Shown: in pieces, positions 19,995 through 30,283 of the stretch
Numbering within the stretch: the stretch's first letter is position 1
Layout of the letters: each line of letters opens with the position of its first letter
Assembly: GCF_003952485.1 (NCBI RefSeq)
Contig: NZ_CP034447.1
Location: forward strand, 2,046,001-2,110,000
Length of the DNA: 64,000 bases
Source of the DNA: Mesorhizobium sp. M1E.F.Ca.ET.045.02.1.1
Lineage (GTDB): Bacteria > Pseudomonadota > Alphaproteobacteria > Rhizobiales > Rhizobiaceae
Direction: 5' to 3'
Position numbers and translations under genes: made by a program
Notes under the pieces: generated by a model
Databases searched by the model: none
Seen by the model: the letters and a program-made list of their open reading frames with translations, nothing else
Told to the model about the DNA's origin: nothing

Positions 19995-20492
19995 ATGAAC
20001 GCGGCGCCTTTCTCCTCCCTCTCGGCCGATCACCAGCGCCTGCAGGCGCTGGTCGGCGCGTGGCGCGGCGAGGAAGAGGTGGCTGCCACGCAATGGACCG
20101 ATGCCGGCGCGGCGACTTCGGAAGTGCTGGCGGAAGCGCAGTTCGGCGGCCTGTTCGTGGTGCAGCGCTATCGCCAGCGCCGCGACGGCACGGTTTCGTT
20201 CGGCGCGCACAATGTGTTCGGCTTCGACCAGCAGAACAGCCTCGTCACCATGCACCAGTTCGATTCCATGGGGTTTGTGCCGATGTTGCCGGCCACAGGC
20301 ACGTGGAACGGGGGCGGGCTGGTTCTGGAACGGTCGTCGCCGCGCGGCGCCGCGCGCGTGACTTACAGTTTTGACGATACTGATACCTACCGCATGCGAT
20401 TGCAGTTCAAGCCCGCCGGCAGCGATGCCTGGCAAGACATGGTGAGCGGGCTCTACCGGCGCGTTTCGCCTTCCTCGATCAACGGTTTTTAG
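19995..20492 (+). CDS. DUF1579-like protein
   Basis: A 165-residue soluble protein with the DUF1579 outline: LVGAWRGEEEVAAT near the N-terminus, an FGGLFVVQRYRQ strand, FGFDQQNSLVTMHQFDSMG, and a lipocalin-like run of beta strands to the end. No catalytic role is known for this family. It lies between the cupin gene and sucD, 12 bp before sucD, in the same operon. Confidence 0.72.
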   Translation: MNAAPFSSLSADHQRLQALVGAWRGEEEVAATQWTDAGAATSEVLAEAQFGGLFVVQRYRQRRDGTVSFGAHNVFGFDQQNSLVTMHQFDSMGFVPMLPATGTWNGGGLVLERSSPRGAARVTYSFDDTDTYRMRLQFKPAGSDAWQDMVSGLYRRVSPSSINGF

Positions 20493-20504
20493 AAAAGGGC
20501 CGCG

Positions 20505-21407
20505 ATGTCCATTCTCGTCGACAAGAACACCAAGGTGCTGGTTCAAGGCCTGACCGGCAAGACCGGCACGTTCCACACCGAGCAGGCGCTGGCCTATCAC
20601 GGCACCAAGATGGTTGGCGGCATCCATCCGAAGAAGGGCGGCGAGACCTGGACCGGCTCGAAGGGCGAGGGCCTGCCGATCTTCGCCACAGTCGCCGAGG
20701 GCAAGGAAAAGACCGGCGCCAACGCCTCCGTCGTCTATGTGCCGCCGGCGGGCGCGGCCGAAGCCATTCTCGAGGCGATCGAGGCCGAGATCCCGCTCAT
20801 CGTCTGCATCACCGAGGGCATCCCGGTGATGGACATGGTCAAGGTCAAGGCGCGGCTCGACCGCTCGAAGTCGCGGCTGATCGGCCCGAACTGCCCGGGC
20901 GTGCTGACGCCCGACGAATGCAAGATCGGCATCATGCCCGGCAACATCTTCCGCAAGGGCTCGGTCGGCGTTGTTTCCCGCTCGGGAACGCTTACCTATG
21001 AGGCGGTCTTCCAGACCAGCAATGTCGGCCTCGGCCAGACCACCGCTGTCGGCATCGGCGGCGACCCGGTCAAGGGCACCGAGTTCATCGACGTGCTGGA
21101 GATGTTCCTCGCCGACGACGAGACCAAGTCGATCATCATGATCGGCGAGATCGGCGGCTCGGCCGAGGAAGACGCCGCGCAGTTCTTGAAGGACGAGGCC
21201 AAGCGCGGCCGCAAGAAACCGATGGCGGGCTTCATCGCCGGGCGCACGGCGCCGGCCGGCCGCACCATGGGCCATGCGGGTGCGGTGATCTCGGGCGGCA
21301 AGGGCGGCGCGGAAGACAAGATTGCGGCGATGGAATCGGCCGGCATCAAGGTCTCACCGTCGCCGGCTCGGCTGGGCACGACGCTGGTCGAGGCGATCAA
21401 GGGTTAA
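20505..21407 (+). CDS. sucD: Succinyl-CoA synthetase alpha subunit
   Basis: CoA-binding, phosphohistidine-carrying partner of SucC. The 300-residue protein begins [21 protein letters not shown]. It has the CoA-binding region, [20 protein letters not shown], and the active-site histidine in [14 protein letters not shown]. Length is normal. The ATG follows AAAGGGCC. Confidence 0.97.
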   Translation: MSILVDKNTKVLVQGLTGKTGTFHTEQALAYHGTKMVGGIHPKKGGETWTGSKGEGLPIFATVAEGKEKTGANASVVYVPPAGAAEAILEAIEAEIPLIVCITEGIPVMDMVKVKARLDRSKSRLIGPNCPGVLTPDECKIGIMPGNIFRKGSVGVVSRSGTLTYEAVFQTSNVGLGQTTAVGIGGDPVKGTEFIDVLEMFLADDETKSIIMIGEIGGSAEEDAAQFLKDEAKRGRKKPMAGFIAGRTAPAGRTMGHAGAVISGGKGGAEDKIAAMESAGIKVSPSPARLGTTLVEAIKG

Positions 21408-21409
21408 GG

Positions 21410-21515
21410 CAGTAGTGAGTAGGGCAGTAGTCAGTAGTGAAAAGGGACGAACGGGTGAGTAGCAGCTGAGCGGGGACTTCCACCTTCTACTCACTACTGA
21501 CTACTCACTATTCCC
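21410..21515. repeat. GTAGTGAGTAG / CTACTCACTAC inverted-repeat cluster
   Basis: Short tandem units of CAGTAGTGAGTAG type on the left (21410-21437) face their complement (CTACTCACTACTGACTACTC) on the right (21487-21510), with about 50 bp between. It can form a long stem in the sucD-sucA leader. A related cluster is at 63250-63309. Confidence 0.75.
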
Positions 21516-21551
21516 CTCGAAAGGAGACGGAGCCAGGCTCCGCAGACGAAA

Positions 21552-24539
21552 ATGGCAAGACAAGATCAGGCCAACGACCAATTCTCGCTCACCTCGTTCC
21601 TCTATGGCGGCAATGCCGATTACATCGACGCGCTCTATGCCGCCTATGAGGATAATCCGGCCTCCGTCGATCCGGAGTGGCAGGATTTCTTCGCGGCGCT
21701 GAAGGACGACGCCGGCGATGTGCGCAAGAACGCCAAGGGCGCTTCCTGGGCGAGGCCTTCCTGGCCGATGCAGGCCAATGGCGAGCTGGTCTCGGCGCTC
21801 GACGGCAATTGGGGCCTGATCGAGAAGCACATCGAAAAGAAGGTGAAGGACAAGGCGGTCGTCAACGGCGCGGTCCTTTCCGACGCCGACGTGCACCAGG
21901 CGACGCGCGATTCCGTGCGCGCCATCATGATGATCCGCGCCTTCCGCATGCGCGGCCATCTGCACGCCAATCTCGACCCGCTCGGCATCGCCAATCCGCT
22001 CGAGGATTATAACGAGCTGTCGCCGGAGAACTACGGCTTCACCGAAGCCGACTACGACCGGCCGATCTTCCTCGACAATGTGCTCGGGCTCGAGTTCGGC
22101 ACCATCCGGCAGATGCTGGATATCCTCACCCGCACCTATTGCTCGACGCTCGGCGTCGAGTTCATGCACATCTCCGATCCGGAAGAGAAGGCCTGGATCC
22201 AGGCGCGCATCGAGGGCGCCGACAAGGAGATCACCTTCACCGCCACCGGCAAGAAGGCGATCCTGTCGAAGCTGGTCGAGGCGGAAGGCTTCGAACAGTA
22301 TATCGACGTCAAGTACAAGGGCACCAAGCGCTTCGGCCTCGACGGCGGCGAGTCGCTGATCCCGGCGCTGGAGCAGATCATCAAGCGCGGCGGCCAGCTC
22401 GGCCTGAAGGAGGCCGTGCTCGGCATGGCGCATCGCGGGCGCCTCAACGTGCTTTCCCAGGTGATGGCCAAGCCGCACCGCGCCATCTTCCACGAGTTCA
22501 AGGGCGGCTCGGCCGCGCCCGACGACGTCGAGGGCTCGGGCGACGTGAAGTACCATCTCGGCGCCTCGTCGGACCGCGAGTTCGACGGCAACAAGGTGCA
22601 CCTGTCGCTGACGGCCAACCCCTCGCATCTGGAAATCGTCGACCCTGTCGTGATGGGCAAGGCGCGCGCCAAGCAGGACCAGCTCGCCGGGCGCGAGCGC
22701 GGCGAGATCGTGCCGCTTTCCGAACGCGCCAAGGTGATGCCGCTGCTGCTCCACGGCGACGCTGCGTTTGCCGGCCAGGGCGTGATCGCGGAGATGTTCG
22801 GGCTGTCCGGCCTGCGCGGCCATCGCGTCGCCGGCACGCTGCATTTCATCATCAACAACCAGATCGGCTTCACCACCAATCCGCGCTTCTCGCGCTCGTC
22901 GCCCTATCCGTCGGATGTGGCCAAGATGATCGAGGCGCCGATCTTCCACGTCAACGGCGACGATCCGGAAGCGGTGGTGCATGCCGCGAAGGTCGCGACC
23001 GAGTTCCGCATGAAGTTCCACAAGCCGGTGGTGGTGGACATGTTCTGCTATCGCCGCTTCGGCCACAACGAGGGCGATGAACCGGCCTTCACGCAGCCGA
23101 TCATGTACCGCAGCATCCGCACCCATAAGACGGTGGTGCAGGTCTACGCCGACAGGCTGATCGCCGAAGGCCACATCACCCAGGCCGAGGTCGACAAGAT
23201 GCGGGCCGACTGGCGCGCGCATCTGGAGCAGGAATTTGAAGTCGGCCAGTCCTACAAGCCGAACAAGGCCGACTGGCTGGACGGTGCCTGGTCTGGCCTG
23301 CGCACCGCAGACAACCAGGACGAACAGCGGCGCGGCAAGACAGCCGTGCCGGTGCGCACGCTGAAGGAGATCGGCAAGAAGCTGACCGAGGTGCCGAAGG
23401 ATTTCGAGGCGCACAAGACAATCCTGCGCTTCCTCGACAACCGCCGCCAGGCGATCGAATCCGGCGAAGGCATCGACTGGTCGACGGCCGAGGCGCTGGC
23501 CTTCGGCGCCATCCTGCTCGACGGCAATCCGATCCGGCTGTCCGGCCAGGATTCGGAGCGCGGCACCTTCTCGCAGCGCCATTCCGTGCTCTACGACCAG
23601 CGCGACGAAAACCGCTACATCCCGCTCAACAATCTGTCGGCGGCGCAAGCCGGCTACGAAGTCATCAACTCGATGCTGTCGGAAGAGGCGGTGCTCGGCT
23701 TCGAATATGGCTACAGCCTGGCCGAGCCGAAGGCGCTGACGCTCTGGGAAGCGCAGTTCGGCGATTTCGCCAACGGCGCCCAGGTGGTGTTCGACCAGTT
23801 CATCTCCTCTGGCGAGCGCAAGTGGCTGCGCATGTCGGGTCTGGTCTGCCTCTTGCCGCACGGCTATGAGGGCCAGGGGCCGGAACACTCATCGGCGCGC
23901 CTCGAGCGCTTCCTGCAGCTCTGCGCCGAGGACAACATGCAGGTGGCGAACGTCACCACGCCGGCCAACTATTTCCACATCCTGCGCCGGCAGTTGAAGC
24001 GCGACTTCCGCAAGCCGCTGATCCTGATGACGCCGAAGTCGCTGCTGCGCCACAAGCGGGCAGTGTCGACGCTTCCGGAAATGTCGGGCGAAAGCTCGTT
24101 CCACCGGCTTTTGTGGGACGATGCGCAGCTGTTGCCCAATCAGCCGATCAAGCTGGTGAAGGACTCAAAAATCCGCCGCGTCGTGCTCTGCTCGGGCAAG
24201 GTCTATTACGACCTCTACGAGGAGCGCGAGAAGCGCGGCATCAACGACATCTACCTGCTGCGCGTCGAACAGCTCTATCCGTTCCCGGCCAAGGCGCTGA
24301 TCACGGAACTGTCGCGCTTCCGCAATGCCGAGATGGTGTGGTGCCAGGAGGAGCCCAAGAACATGGGCGCCTGGTCGTTCATCGACCCCTATCTCGAATG
24401 GGTGCTGGCGCATATCGACGCCAAGCATCAGCGGGTGCGCTACACCGGCCGGCCTGCCTCGGCCTCGCCGGCGACAGGGTTGATGTCGAAGCACCTCAGC
24501 CAACTCGCCGCCCTGCTCGACGACGCGCTGGGTGAATAG
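21552..24539 (+). CDS. sucA: 2-Oxoglutarate dehydrogenase E1 component
   Basis: Thiamine-diphosphate-dependent decarboxylase of the 2-oxoglutarate dehydrogenase complex. The 995-residue protein starts [20 protein letters not shown]. It carries the E1 motifs [31 protein letters not shown] and [16 protein letters not shown], and a C-terminal domain with [17 protein letters not shown]. Length is typical. sucB follows after 50 bp. Confidence 0.97.
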   Translation: MARQDQANDQFSLTSFLYGGNADYIDALYAAYEDNPASVDPEWQDFFAALKDDAGDVRKNAKGASWARPSWPMQANGELVSALDGNWGLIEKHIEKKVKDKAVVNGAVLSDADVHQATRDSVRAIMMIRAFRMRGHLHANLDPLGIANPLEDYNELSPENYGFTEADYDRPIFLDNVLGLEFGTIRQMLDILTRTYCSTLGVEFMHISDPEEKAWIQARIEGADKEITFTATGKKAILSKLVEAEGFEQYIDVKYKGTKRFGLDGGESLIPALEQIIKRGGQLGLKEAVLGMAHRGRLNVLSQVMAKPHRAIFHEFKGGSAAPDDVEGSGDVKYHLGASSDREFDGNKVHLSLTANPSHLEIVDPVVMGKARAKQDQLAGRERGEIVPLSERAKVMPLLLHGDAAFAGQGVIAEMFGLSGLRGHRVAGTLHFIINNQIGFTTNPRFSRSSPYPSDVAKMIEAPIFHVNGDDPEAVVHAAKVATEFRMKFHKPVVVDMFCYRRFGHNEGDEPAFTQPIMYRSIRTHKTVVQVYADRLIAEGHITQAEVDKMRADWRAHLEQEFEVGQSYKPNKADWLDGAWSGLRTADNQDEQRRGKTAVPVRTLKEIGKKLTEVPKDFEAHKTILRFLDNRRQAIESGEGIDWSTAEALAFGAILLDGNPIRLSGQDSERGTFSQRHSVLYDQRDENRYIPLNNLSAAQAGYEVINSMLSEEAVLGFEYGYSLAEPKALTLWEAQFGDFANGAQVVFDQFISSGERKWLRMSGLVCLLPHGYEGQGPEHSSARLERFLQLCAEDNMQVANVTTPANYFHILRRQLKRDFRKPLILMTPKSLLRHKRAVSTLPEMSGESSFHRLLWDDAQLLPNQPIKLVKDSKIRRVVLCSGKVYYDLYEEREKRGINDIYLLRVEQLYPFPAKALITELSRFRNAEMVWCQEEPKNMGAWSFIDPYLEWVLAHIDAKHQRVRYTGRPASASPATGLMSKHLSQLAALLDDALGE

Positions 24540-24589
24540 GCAGAGCGGACGAAACAGACCTCAAGAAGAGAAAAGAACGGACAGGCACA

Positions 24590-25870
24590 ATGGCTACCGA
24601 AATCCGCGTCCCCGCACTCGGCGAATCCGTCACCGAGGCGACCGTCGGCAAGTGGTTCAAGAAGGTCGGCGACGCGATCGCCGCCGACGAGCCGCTGGTC
24701 GAGCTCGAAACCGACAAGGTGACGGTGGAGGTGCCTGCCGCGGGTGCCGGAACGCTTGCCGAGATTGCCGTCAAGGAAGGCGAGACGGTCAATGTCGGCG
24801 CGCTGCTCGGTTCGATTTCGGCTGGCGGCGGCGCCGCCGCGCCGGCAACCAAGCCGCAGGCGGTGGCGCAGGCCTCGAGCCCGGACGCCGCGTCCACGGT
24901 CAAGCAGGCCGTGGCCGAGACCGCCAAGATGGCCGGCGACGCCGGCCCGATCGAGCCGCGCACCATGCCGCCGGCGCCGGCCGCCGCCAAGCTGATCGCG
25001 GAGGCCAATCTCTCGGTCGACCAGCTCTCCGGCTCGGGCAAGCGCGGCCAGGTGCTGAAGGGCGACGTGCTCGACGCGATCGCCAAGGGCGCGCCGTCGC
25101 AGCCGGCCGAGGCGCCGAGAGCGGCGCCCGCGCCCGTCGCTGTCCGCGCCCCGTCCACGCCGGACGACGCCTCGCGCGAGGAGCGCGTGCGCATGACCAA
25201 GCTGCGCCAGACCATCGCGCGCCGCCTCAAGGAGGCGCAGTCCACCGCCGCTATGCTCACCACCTTCAACGAGGTGGACATGAGCGCGGTGATGGCGCTC
25301 AGGGCCAAGTACAAGGACGTGTTCGAGAAGAAGCATGGCGTGAAGCTCGGCTTCATGGGCTTCTTCACCAAGGCGGTGACGCATGCGCTGAAGGAGATCC
25401 CGGCCGTCAATGCCGAGATCGACGGCACCGACATCATCTACAAGAATTTTGCCCATGTCGGCGTCGCCGTCGGCACGGACAAGGGACTGGTGGTGCCGGT
25501 GGTGCGCAACGCCGACCAGATGTCGATTGCCGAGATCGAGAAGGAGATCGGCCGGCTGGGGCTCGCCGCGCGCGACGGCAAGCTCTCGGTTGCCGACATG
25601 CAAGGCGGCACCTTCACCATCTCCAATGGCGGCGTTTACGGGTCGCTGATGTCGACGCCGATCCTGAATGCGCCGCAGTCCGGCATCCTCGGCATGCACA
25701 AGATCCAGGAGCGGCCGATGGTGGTCGGCGGCCAGATCGTCATTCGCCCGATGATGTATCTGGCGCTCTCCTATGATCACCGCATCGTCGACGGCAAGGA
25801 AGCGGTGACCTTCCTCGTGCGCGTCAAGGAAAGCCTGGAGGATCCCGAGCGTCTGGTGCTCGATCTCTGA
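24590..25870 (+). CDS. sucB: Dihydrolipoyl succinyltransferase (E2 of 2-oxoglutarate dehydrogenase)
   Basis: Core subunit that transfers succinyl groups to CoA. The 426-residue protein has one N-terminal lipoyl domain (lysine in [13 protein letters not shown]), an Ala/Pro-rich linker, a peripheral-subunit-binding domain ([20 protein letters not shown]) and a catalytic domain ending in [17 protein letters not shown] with the active histidine. The start follows a long purine-rich stretch. Confidence 0.97.
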   Translation: MATEIRVPALGESVTEATVGKWFKKVGDAIAADEPLVELETDKVTVEVPAAGAGTLAEIAVKEGETVNVGALLGSISAGGGAAAPATKPQAVAQASSPDAASTVKQAVAETAKMAGDAGPIEPRTMPPAPAAAKLIAEANLSVDQLSGSGKRGQVLKGDVLDAIAKGAPSQPAEAPRAAPAPVAVRAPSTPDDASREERVRMTKLRQTIARRLKEAQSTAAMLTTFNEVDMSAVMALRAKYKDVFEKKHGVKLGFMGFFTKAVTHALKEIPAVNAEIDGTDIIYKNFAHVGVAVGTDKGLVVPVVRNADQMSIAEIEKEIGRLGLAARDGKLSVADMQGGTFTISNGGVYGSLMSTPILNAPQSGILGMHKIQERPMVVGGQIVIRPMMYLALSYDHRIVDGKEAVTFLVRVKESLEDPERLVLDL

Positions 25871-25905
25871 GTGGCCAGGGTGGCGGCGCGCGATCGGGGC
25901 GGCGA

Positions 25906-26418
25906 ATGACAGCCCGTCTGCTTGGCGCCGCCAGACCGGTCGTGCTTGCGGCCAGCGCGGCTCTCGTGGCGGCCGATGCCCAGGCCGCATGCCCGATCCA
26001 GCTCGCCGTCTATGGCGAGGCGCAAAGCGGCGCCGAGATCGACTTCACCCCGACCGGCACCTCGGCGACGATCACCAACAGCTTCCGCATGATCCTCGAC
26101 AACAATACCGTGCTCGACGGCATCGCCATGTGGACCGAGGGCTCCGCCTCGCGCCCGCACGGCTCGCTGATGTACAAGTGCCCGACCGGCGACGTCACCG
26201 GCGAGGAGCTTGCCGCCTGCACGGTCTGGGAAGGCGTCATCTACAGGGCGGATGAGAAGGGCGGCGTCGGCCTGCTGCCGGCCGAGGGCGCCGATGCGCC
26301 GAAAAGCCTGATCTTTCCCGATCTCGGGCCGTCATTGCAGATGTCGGCCGCTTACGGTCCAGCCGGCTTCTCCAAAGTGCCGTGGGACGTCTTTACCCTG
26401 AAGGGCTGCCAGGAATGA
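25906..26418 (+). CDS. Secreted hypothetical protein
   Basis: A 170-residue protein with a likely signal peptide (VVLAASAALVAADAQAAC, cleavage after AQA), two or more cysteines in the mature part (MYKCPTG, AACTVWEG, KGCQE) and no recognised domain. It overlaps the next gene by ATGA, so it is translated with the SDR gene within the sucB-lpdA interval. Probably a periplasmic protein of unknown role; not obviously related to the E2/E3 enzymes around it. Confidence 0.72.
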   Translation: MTARLLGAARPVVLAASAALVAADAQAACPIQLAVYGEAQSGAEIDFTPTGTSATITNSFRMILDNNTVLDGIAMWTEGSASRPHGSLMYKCPTGDVTGEELAACTVWEGVIYRADEKGGVGLLPAEGADAPKSLIFPDLGPSLQMSAAYGPAGFSKVPWDVFTLKGCQE

Positions 26419-27170
26419 GCACGCACAAGAAGACGCTGCTGGTCACCGGCGGCAGCCGCGGCATCGGCGCCGCCATCTGCCGGCAGGCAAATCAGGCCGG
26501 CTATCGCGTTGCGGTCAACTATGTCTCCAACCAGCTTGCCGCCGATGCGCTCGTCGCCGAGCTCGAAGCCGCCGGCGGCGAGGCCTTCGCGGTCAGGGGC
26601 GACATCGGCGACGAAGCCGATGTGATCGCGATGTTCGAAACGGTGGACAAAGCCTTCGGCCGGCTCGACGCTTTCGTCAACAATGCCGGCATCGTCGACG
26701 TCAAGGCGCGTGTCGACGAGATGAGTGCCGAGCGGGTCGAGCGCATGATGCGCATCAACGTCGTCGGCTCCTTCCTCTGCGCCCGCGAGGCGGTGAAGCG
26801 CATGTCGACCCGCCACGGCGGCAAGGGCGGCGCTATCGTCAATCTGTCCTCGGCGGCGGCGAGACTCGGCTCGCCCGGCGAATATGTCGACTATGCCGCC
26901 TCCAAGGGCGCGATCGACACGCTGACGATCGGGCTGGCGCGTGAAGTCGCGCTGGAAGGCATCCGCGTCAACGCGGTCAGCCCCGGCATCACCGAGACCG
27001 AGATCCATGCCTCCGGCGGGCAGCCGGACCGCGTGGCGCGGATGCAGGACATGCTGCCGATGAAACGGGCGGGCACGGCCGATGAGGTCGCCAGCGCGGT
27101 TCTCTATCTTCTGTCGGACGCGGCCTCCTATGTAACGGGCGCGATCCTCAATGTGAGCGGCGGCCGCTGA
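26415..27170 (+). CDS. SDR-family NAD(P)-dependent oxidoreductase
   Basis: A 251-residue short-chain dehydrogenase. It has the cofactor motif LLVTGGSRGIGAAICRQ, NNAGIVDVKARV, the catalytic serine in VNLSSAAARLG and YVDYAASKGAIDTL with the Tyr-x-x-x-Lys pair. Resembles FabG/glucose-1-dehydrogenase-like enzymes; the substrate is undetermined. The start at 26415 overlaps the previous stop (ATGA). Lies between sucB and lpdA. Confidence 0.92.
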   Translation: MSTHKKTLLVTGGSRGIGAAICRQANQAGYRVAVNYVSNQLAADALVAELEAAGGEAFAVRGDIGDEADVIAMFETVDKAFGRLDAFVNNAGIVDVKARVDEMSAERVERMMRINVVGSFLCAREAVKRMSTRHGGKGGAIVNLSSAAARLGSPGEYVDYAASKGAIDTLTIGLAREVALEGIRVNAVSPGITETEIHASGGQPDRVARMQDMLPMKRAGTADEVASAVLYLLSDAASYVTGAILNVSGGR

Positions 27171-27194
27171 AGGCCGGATAAGAAGGACAGTCTC

Positions 27195-28601
27195 ATGGCT
27201 TATGACGTCGTAATCATCGGATCGGGACCGGGCGGCTATGTCTGCGCCATCAAGGCGGCGCAGCTCGGCCTGAAGACGGCGGTGGTCGAGAAGAACGCCA
27301 CCTTCGGCGGCACCTGCCTCAACATCGGCTGCATCCCGTCGAAGGCGCTGCTCCACGCCTCCGAGATGTTCGCCGAGGCCGGCCATGCCTTCGATGCGCT
27401 CGGCGTCGAGGTCGGCGCGCCGAAGCTCAATCTGAAGAAGATGCTGGCGCACAAGGATGCGACGGTGGCGTCCAACGTCAACGGCGTCGCCTTCCTGTTC
27501 AAGAAGAACAAGATCGACAGCTTCCGCGGCACCGGCAAGGTGGTTTCCGCCGGCAAGGTGTCGGTGACCGGCGAGGACGGCAAGGTCGAGGAGCTCGAGA
27601 CGAAGAACATTGTCATCGCCACCGGCTCCGACGTCGCCGGCATCCCGGGCGTCAAGGTCGACTTCGACGAGAAGGTGATCGTGTCTTCCACCGGCGCGCT
27701 GTCGCTGGCCAAGGTGCCCGGCCACCTCGTGGTGGTCGGCGGTGGCGTCATCGGGCTGGAGCTCGGCTCGGTCTGGGCCAGGATTGGCGCCAAGGTCACG
27801 GTCGTCGAGTTCCTCGACACCATCCTCGGCGGCATGGACGGCGAGGTGTCGAAGCAGTTCCAGCGCCTGCTGTCCAAGCAGGGTTTCGAGTTCAAATTAG
27901 GGGCCAAGGTCACCGATGTGGCCAAAACCAAGAAGGGCGCCAGCGTGACGTTCGAGCCGGTCAAGGGCGGCGCGGCCGAAACCATCGAGACCGACGTCGT
28001 GCTGGTCGCCACCGGACGTCGCCCCTATGCCGACAGCCTGGGGCTGAAGGAAGCGGGCGTCGATGTCGATGAGCGCGGCCGGGTCAAGACCGACGGGCAT
28101 CTGAGGACCAACGTGCCCGGCATCTACGCCATCGGCGACGTCATCGCGGGGCCGATGCTGGCGCACAAGGCCGAGGACGAGGGCGTGGCGGTGGCCGAGA
28201 CGATCGCCGGCCAGGCCGGCCATGTGAACTACGACGTCATCCCGAGCGTCGTTTACACCAGCCCGGAAATCGCCTCCGTCGGCAAGACCGAGGAGGAATT
28301 GAAGAAGGCCGGCATCGACTACAAGGCGGGCAAGTTCCCGTTCAGCGCCAACGGCCGCGCGCGCGCCATGCTGCACACCGACGGTTTCGTGAAGATCCTG
28401 GCCGACAAGGCCAGCGATCGCGTGCTCGGCGTCCATATCGTCGGCTTCGGCGCCGGCGAGATGATCCACGAGGCCGCGGTGCTGATGGAATTCGGCGGCT
28501 CCTCGGAAGACCTCGCCCGCACCTGCCACGCGCACCCGACGATGTCGGAAGCGGTGAAGGAAGCGGCGCTGGCGACGTTCTTCAAGCCGATCCATATTTA
28601 G
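27195..28601 (+). CDS. lpdA: Dihydrolipoyl dehydrogenase (E3)
   Basis: FAD enzyme that reoxidises the lipoyl group of the 2-oxoglutarate dehydrogenase complex with NAD. The 468-residue protein has the FAD motif VVIIGSGPGGYVCAIKAAQ, the redox disulfide GGTCLNIGCIPSKALLH, the NAD motif VVVGGGVIGLELGSVW and the C-terminal His-Glu pair HAHPTMSEAVKEA. The AAGGACAG before the ATG is a good ribosome site. A terminator follows. Confidence 0.97.
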   Translation: MAYDVVIIGSGPGGYVCAIKAAQLGLKTAVVEKNATFGGTCLNIGCIPSKALLHASEMFAEAGHAFDALGVEVGAPKLNLKKMLAHKDATVASNVNGVAFLFKKNKIDSFRGTGKVVSAGKVSVTGEDGKVEELETKNIVIATGSDVAGIPGVKVDFDEKVIVSSTGALSLAKVPGHLVVVGGGVIGLELGSVWARIGAKVTVVEFLDTILGGMDGEVSKQFQRLLSKQGFEFKLGAKVTDVAKTKKGASVTFEPVKGGAAETIETDVVLVATGRRPYADSLGLKEAGVDVDERGRVKTDGHLRTNVPGIYAIGDVIAGPMLAHKAEDEGVAVAETIAGQAGHVNYDVIPSVVYTSPEIASVGKTEEELKKAGIDYKAGKFPFSANGRARAMLHTDGFVKILADKASDRVLGVHIVGFGAGEMIHEAAVLMEFGGSSEDLARTCHAHPTMSEAVKEAALATFFKPIHI

Positions 28602-28655
28602 CTGCGCGCCACGCGCCGGCGCCGAACGCCCATCGAAGGCGTGGTTCCACCAACC

Positions 28656-28685
28656 AAAACGGCCCGCCTTTCGGCGGGCCGTTTG
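28656..28685 (+). terminator. Rho-independent terminator after lpdA
   Basis: Hairpin AAACGGCCCGCC-TTTC-GGCGGGCCGTTT with a T-rich 3' side and an A-rich 5' side. It can therefore end both the rightward TCA block and the leftward gene at 28705-29016. Confidence 0.88.
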
Positions 28686-28704
28686 TCGTTGAGCTTTGGC
28701 TTGA

Positions 28705-29016
28705 TTACTGAGCCGGGGCAGGTGCCGGCGCTGGGGCCGGAGCGGGCGCTGGTGCCGGTGCGGGCGCCGGTTCAGGTGCAGGTGCAGGAGCAGGCGTTGC
28801 GGGCGCCGGCTCAGCCGGTGCGGGCGCCGGAGCCGGCGTCGTAGCTGCCGGCGGCTCGGCGGGTGCCGGGGCCTTCTCGCCGCCGCTTCTGCCAAAAACA
28901 TAATACGCAACAATGGCCAGGATAATGACAACAAGGGCGATCAGCCACCCGCTGCCGCCGCCACCCGACGAGGGGGGCGTGCTCGGAGGGGTGAAGGGGT
29001 CGTTAGGGTTCGCCAT
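28705..29016 (-). CDS. Membrane protein with long Pro-Ala repeat tail
   Basis: A 103-residue protein. The short cytoplasmic head (MANPNDPFTPPSTPPSSGGG) is followed by a hydrophobic helix (WLIALVVIILAIVAYYVFG), then a tail made almost only of Pro-Ala dipeptides with interspersed Glu. The start at 29016 follows GGAGGACACC. The tail should be extended and periplasmic or linker-like. No domain recognised; function unknown. The repeat is likely to vary in length between strains. Confidence 0.72.
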   Translation of the reverse strand: MANPNDPFTPPSTPPSSGGGGSGWLIALVVIILAIVAYYVFGRSGGEKAPAPAEPPAATTPAPAPAPAEPAPATPAPAPAPEPAPAPAPAPAPAPAPAPAPAQ

Positions 29017-29147
29017 GAAAGGTGTCCTCCTTGGAATGAAAGGCTTCAATCAACAGCCATCAACGCGCGATCCCGCAATCGGTTTCACGCAGGCGGACGG
29101 AAAGCGCTGAAAAAACGGCGTTTTCCGCTCCCCAGCCGCCAGACGAC

Positions 29148-30212
29148 TCAGTTGACGGCGGTAACACTATACCCTGCCTTGCGGAAATCCTCGACCAGTC
29201 CTTCGGGCCCCGGCAGATGCATCGCGCCGACCGCCATGAAGACGTTGCCCTTGGCCAGAATCGGCTCGGCATGCTCCACCATCACCTTGTTGCGGCTGGT
29301 GATCATGGTCTGTTCGAAGGCGGCATAGCCGGCCTGGTCGTTTTCGGCATCGGGCAAGACGGTGCGAAACAGCGGCCAGAACATACCGACCTCGCCACGC
29401 TGGTAGAGCACGATCATGGTCTCGTTGAGGTCGTTGGCCTTGTCGCCGAGCCTCAGCGTGTCGACCAGCCCCTTCATGTGGAAGGCGAGCGGCAGCGAAG
29501 CCATGGCGCGGAGCTGACCGGCAACGGTTTCCAGACCTTCGACCGCCTTGCCGTTCGCCTTTGCGTCCGTGGCCAGCTTGACGTCGAGCACCGGTGCTCC
29601 CGCGGTCTGACGCGCCACTTCGCAGGCGGGAAGCGCCACCATGGCCGAAAGGATCCACGGCTTCATCTTGGCGACCGTCGCGGGCGGAATGCCGCGCGCA
29701 TCGAGCCCCTTGTTCAGCACCGCCGCGTCCTCGGGCGACAGCAGCGAGGACAGCGTGGTGTCGTCGGTGAACATCATCAGGCCGGGCTCTGCGGCGATTG
29801 CCGCCATCATCTTGCTCTTGTCGAGCACTTCGGTGGTTTCGATGATGACGGTGTCGGCGCCGTCATAGGCTTTCTGCGCCGCGGCCGGCAGCGTGGTGAC
29901 GCGCGCGTCGGTCATGTGCATGGTGCCGAAGAGATAGGACGGTTTTTCGCCTGATTTCTTCAGCTTCCACAGCAGACCCTTGCCGTTGGGAACGGCGGCC
30001 GCCTCGGCTTCGACCTTCTTGAAGGCAGCGGGATCGCTCTTTGCCAGACTTGCCAGCAGATCGGAGCCGCCGCAGGCGGGAGCCTCGGCATGCGCCCTGC
30101 CGGCCAGCAGCAGGACGATGAGAAACGACAGGAAAAACAGCACGTTGAGCGCTGCGAGCAGCTTCAACGAGACAAGAGCCGCGCGGTCGGCGATGGCGAT
30201 GACGCGTTTCAT
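29148..30212 (-). CDS. TraB/GumN family protein
   Basis: A 354-residue protein with an N-terminal signal/anchor (LLAALNVLFFLSFLIVLLLAG, AHAEA cleavage site) and the family's histidine/glutamate motif YLFGTMHMTDARVTTLP early, plus NVFMAVGAMHLPGPEGLVE near the end. TraB/GumN proteins are proposed metalloproteases or erythromycin-esterase-like enzymes; a role in the periplasm is inferred only from the signal peptide. The ATG at 30212 follows AGGAG-like GAAGCTCCT. Upstream is xerC. Confidence 0.87.
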   Translation of the reverse strand: MKRVIAIADRAALVSLKLLAALNVLFFLSFLIVLLLAGRAHAEAPACGGSDLLASLAKSDPAAFKKVEAEAAAVPNGKGLLWKLKKSGEKPSYLFGTMHMTDARVTTLPAAAQKAYDGADTVIIETTEVLDKSKMMAAIAAEPGLMMFTDDTTLSSLLSPEDAAVLNKGLDARGIPPATVAKMKPWILSAMVALPACEVARQTAGAPVLDVKLATDAKANGKAVEGLETVAGQLRAMASLPLAFHMKGLVDTLRLGDKANDLNETMIVLYQRGEVGMFWPLFRTVLPDAENDQAGYAAFEQTMITSRNKVMVEHAEPILAKGNVFMAVGAMHLPGPEGLVEDFRKAGYSVTAVN

Positions 30213-30283
30213 GAGGAGCTTCTTAAGCTGAAAAAGCGGCAAAACGGTTAACCGGGCGACCGAAATTTTCGCTGCGGTTCCGC

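Noticed and set aside
21501..23888. 795-codon open frame on the - strand opposite sucA
   Set aside because: Shadow of sucA; the E1 motifs on the + strand are definite.
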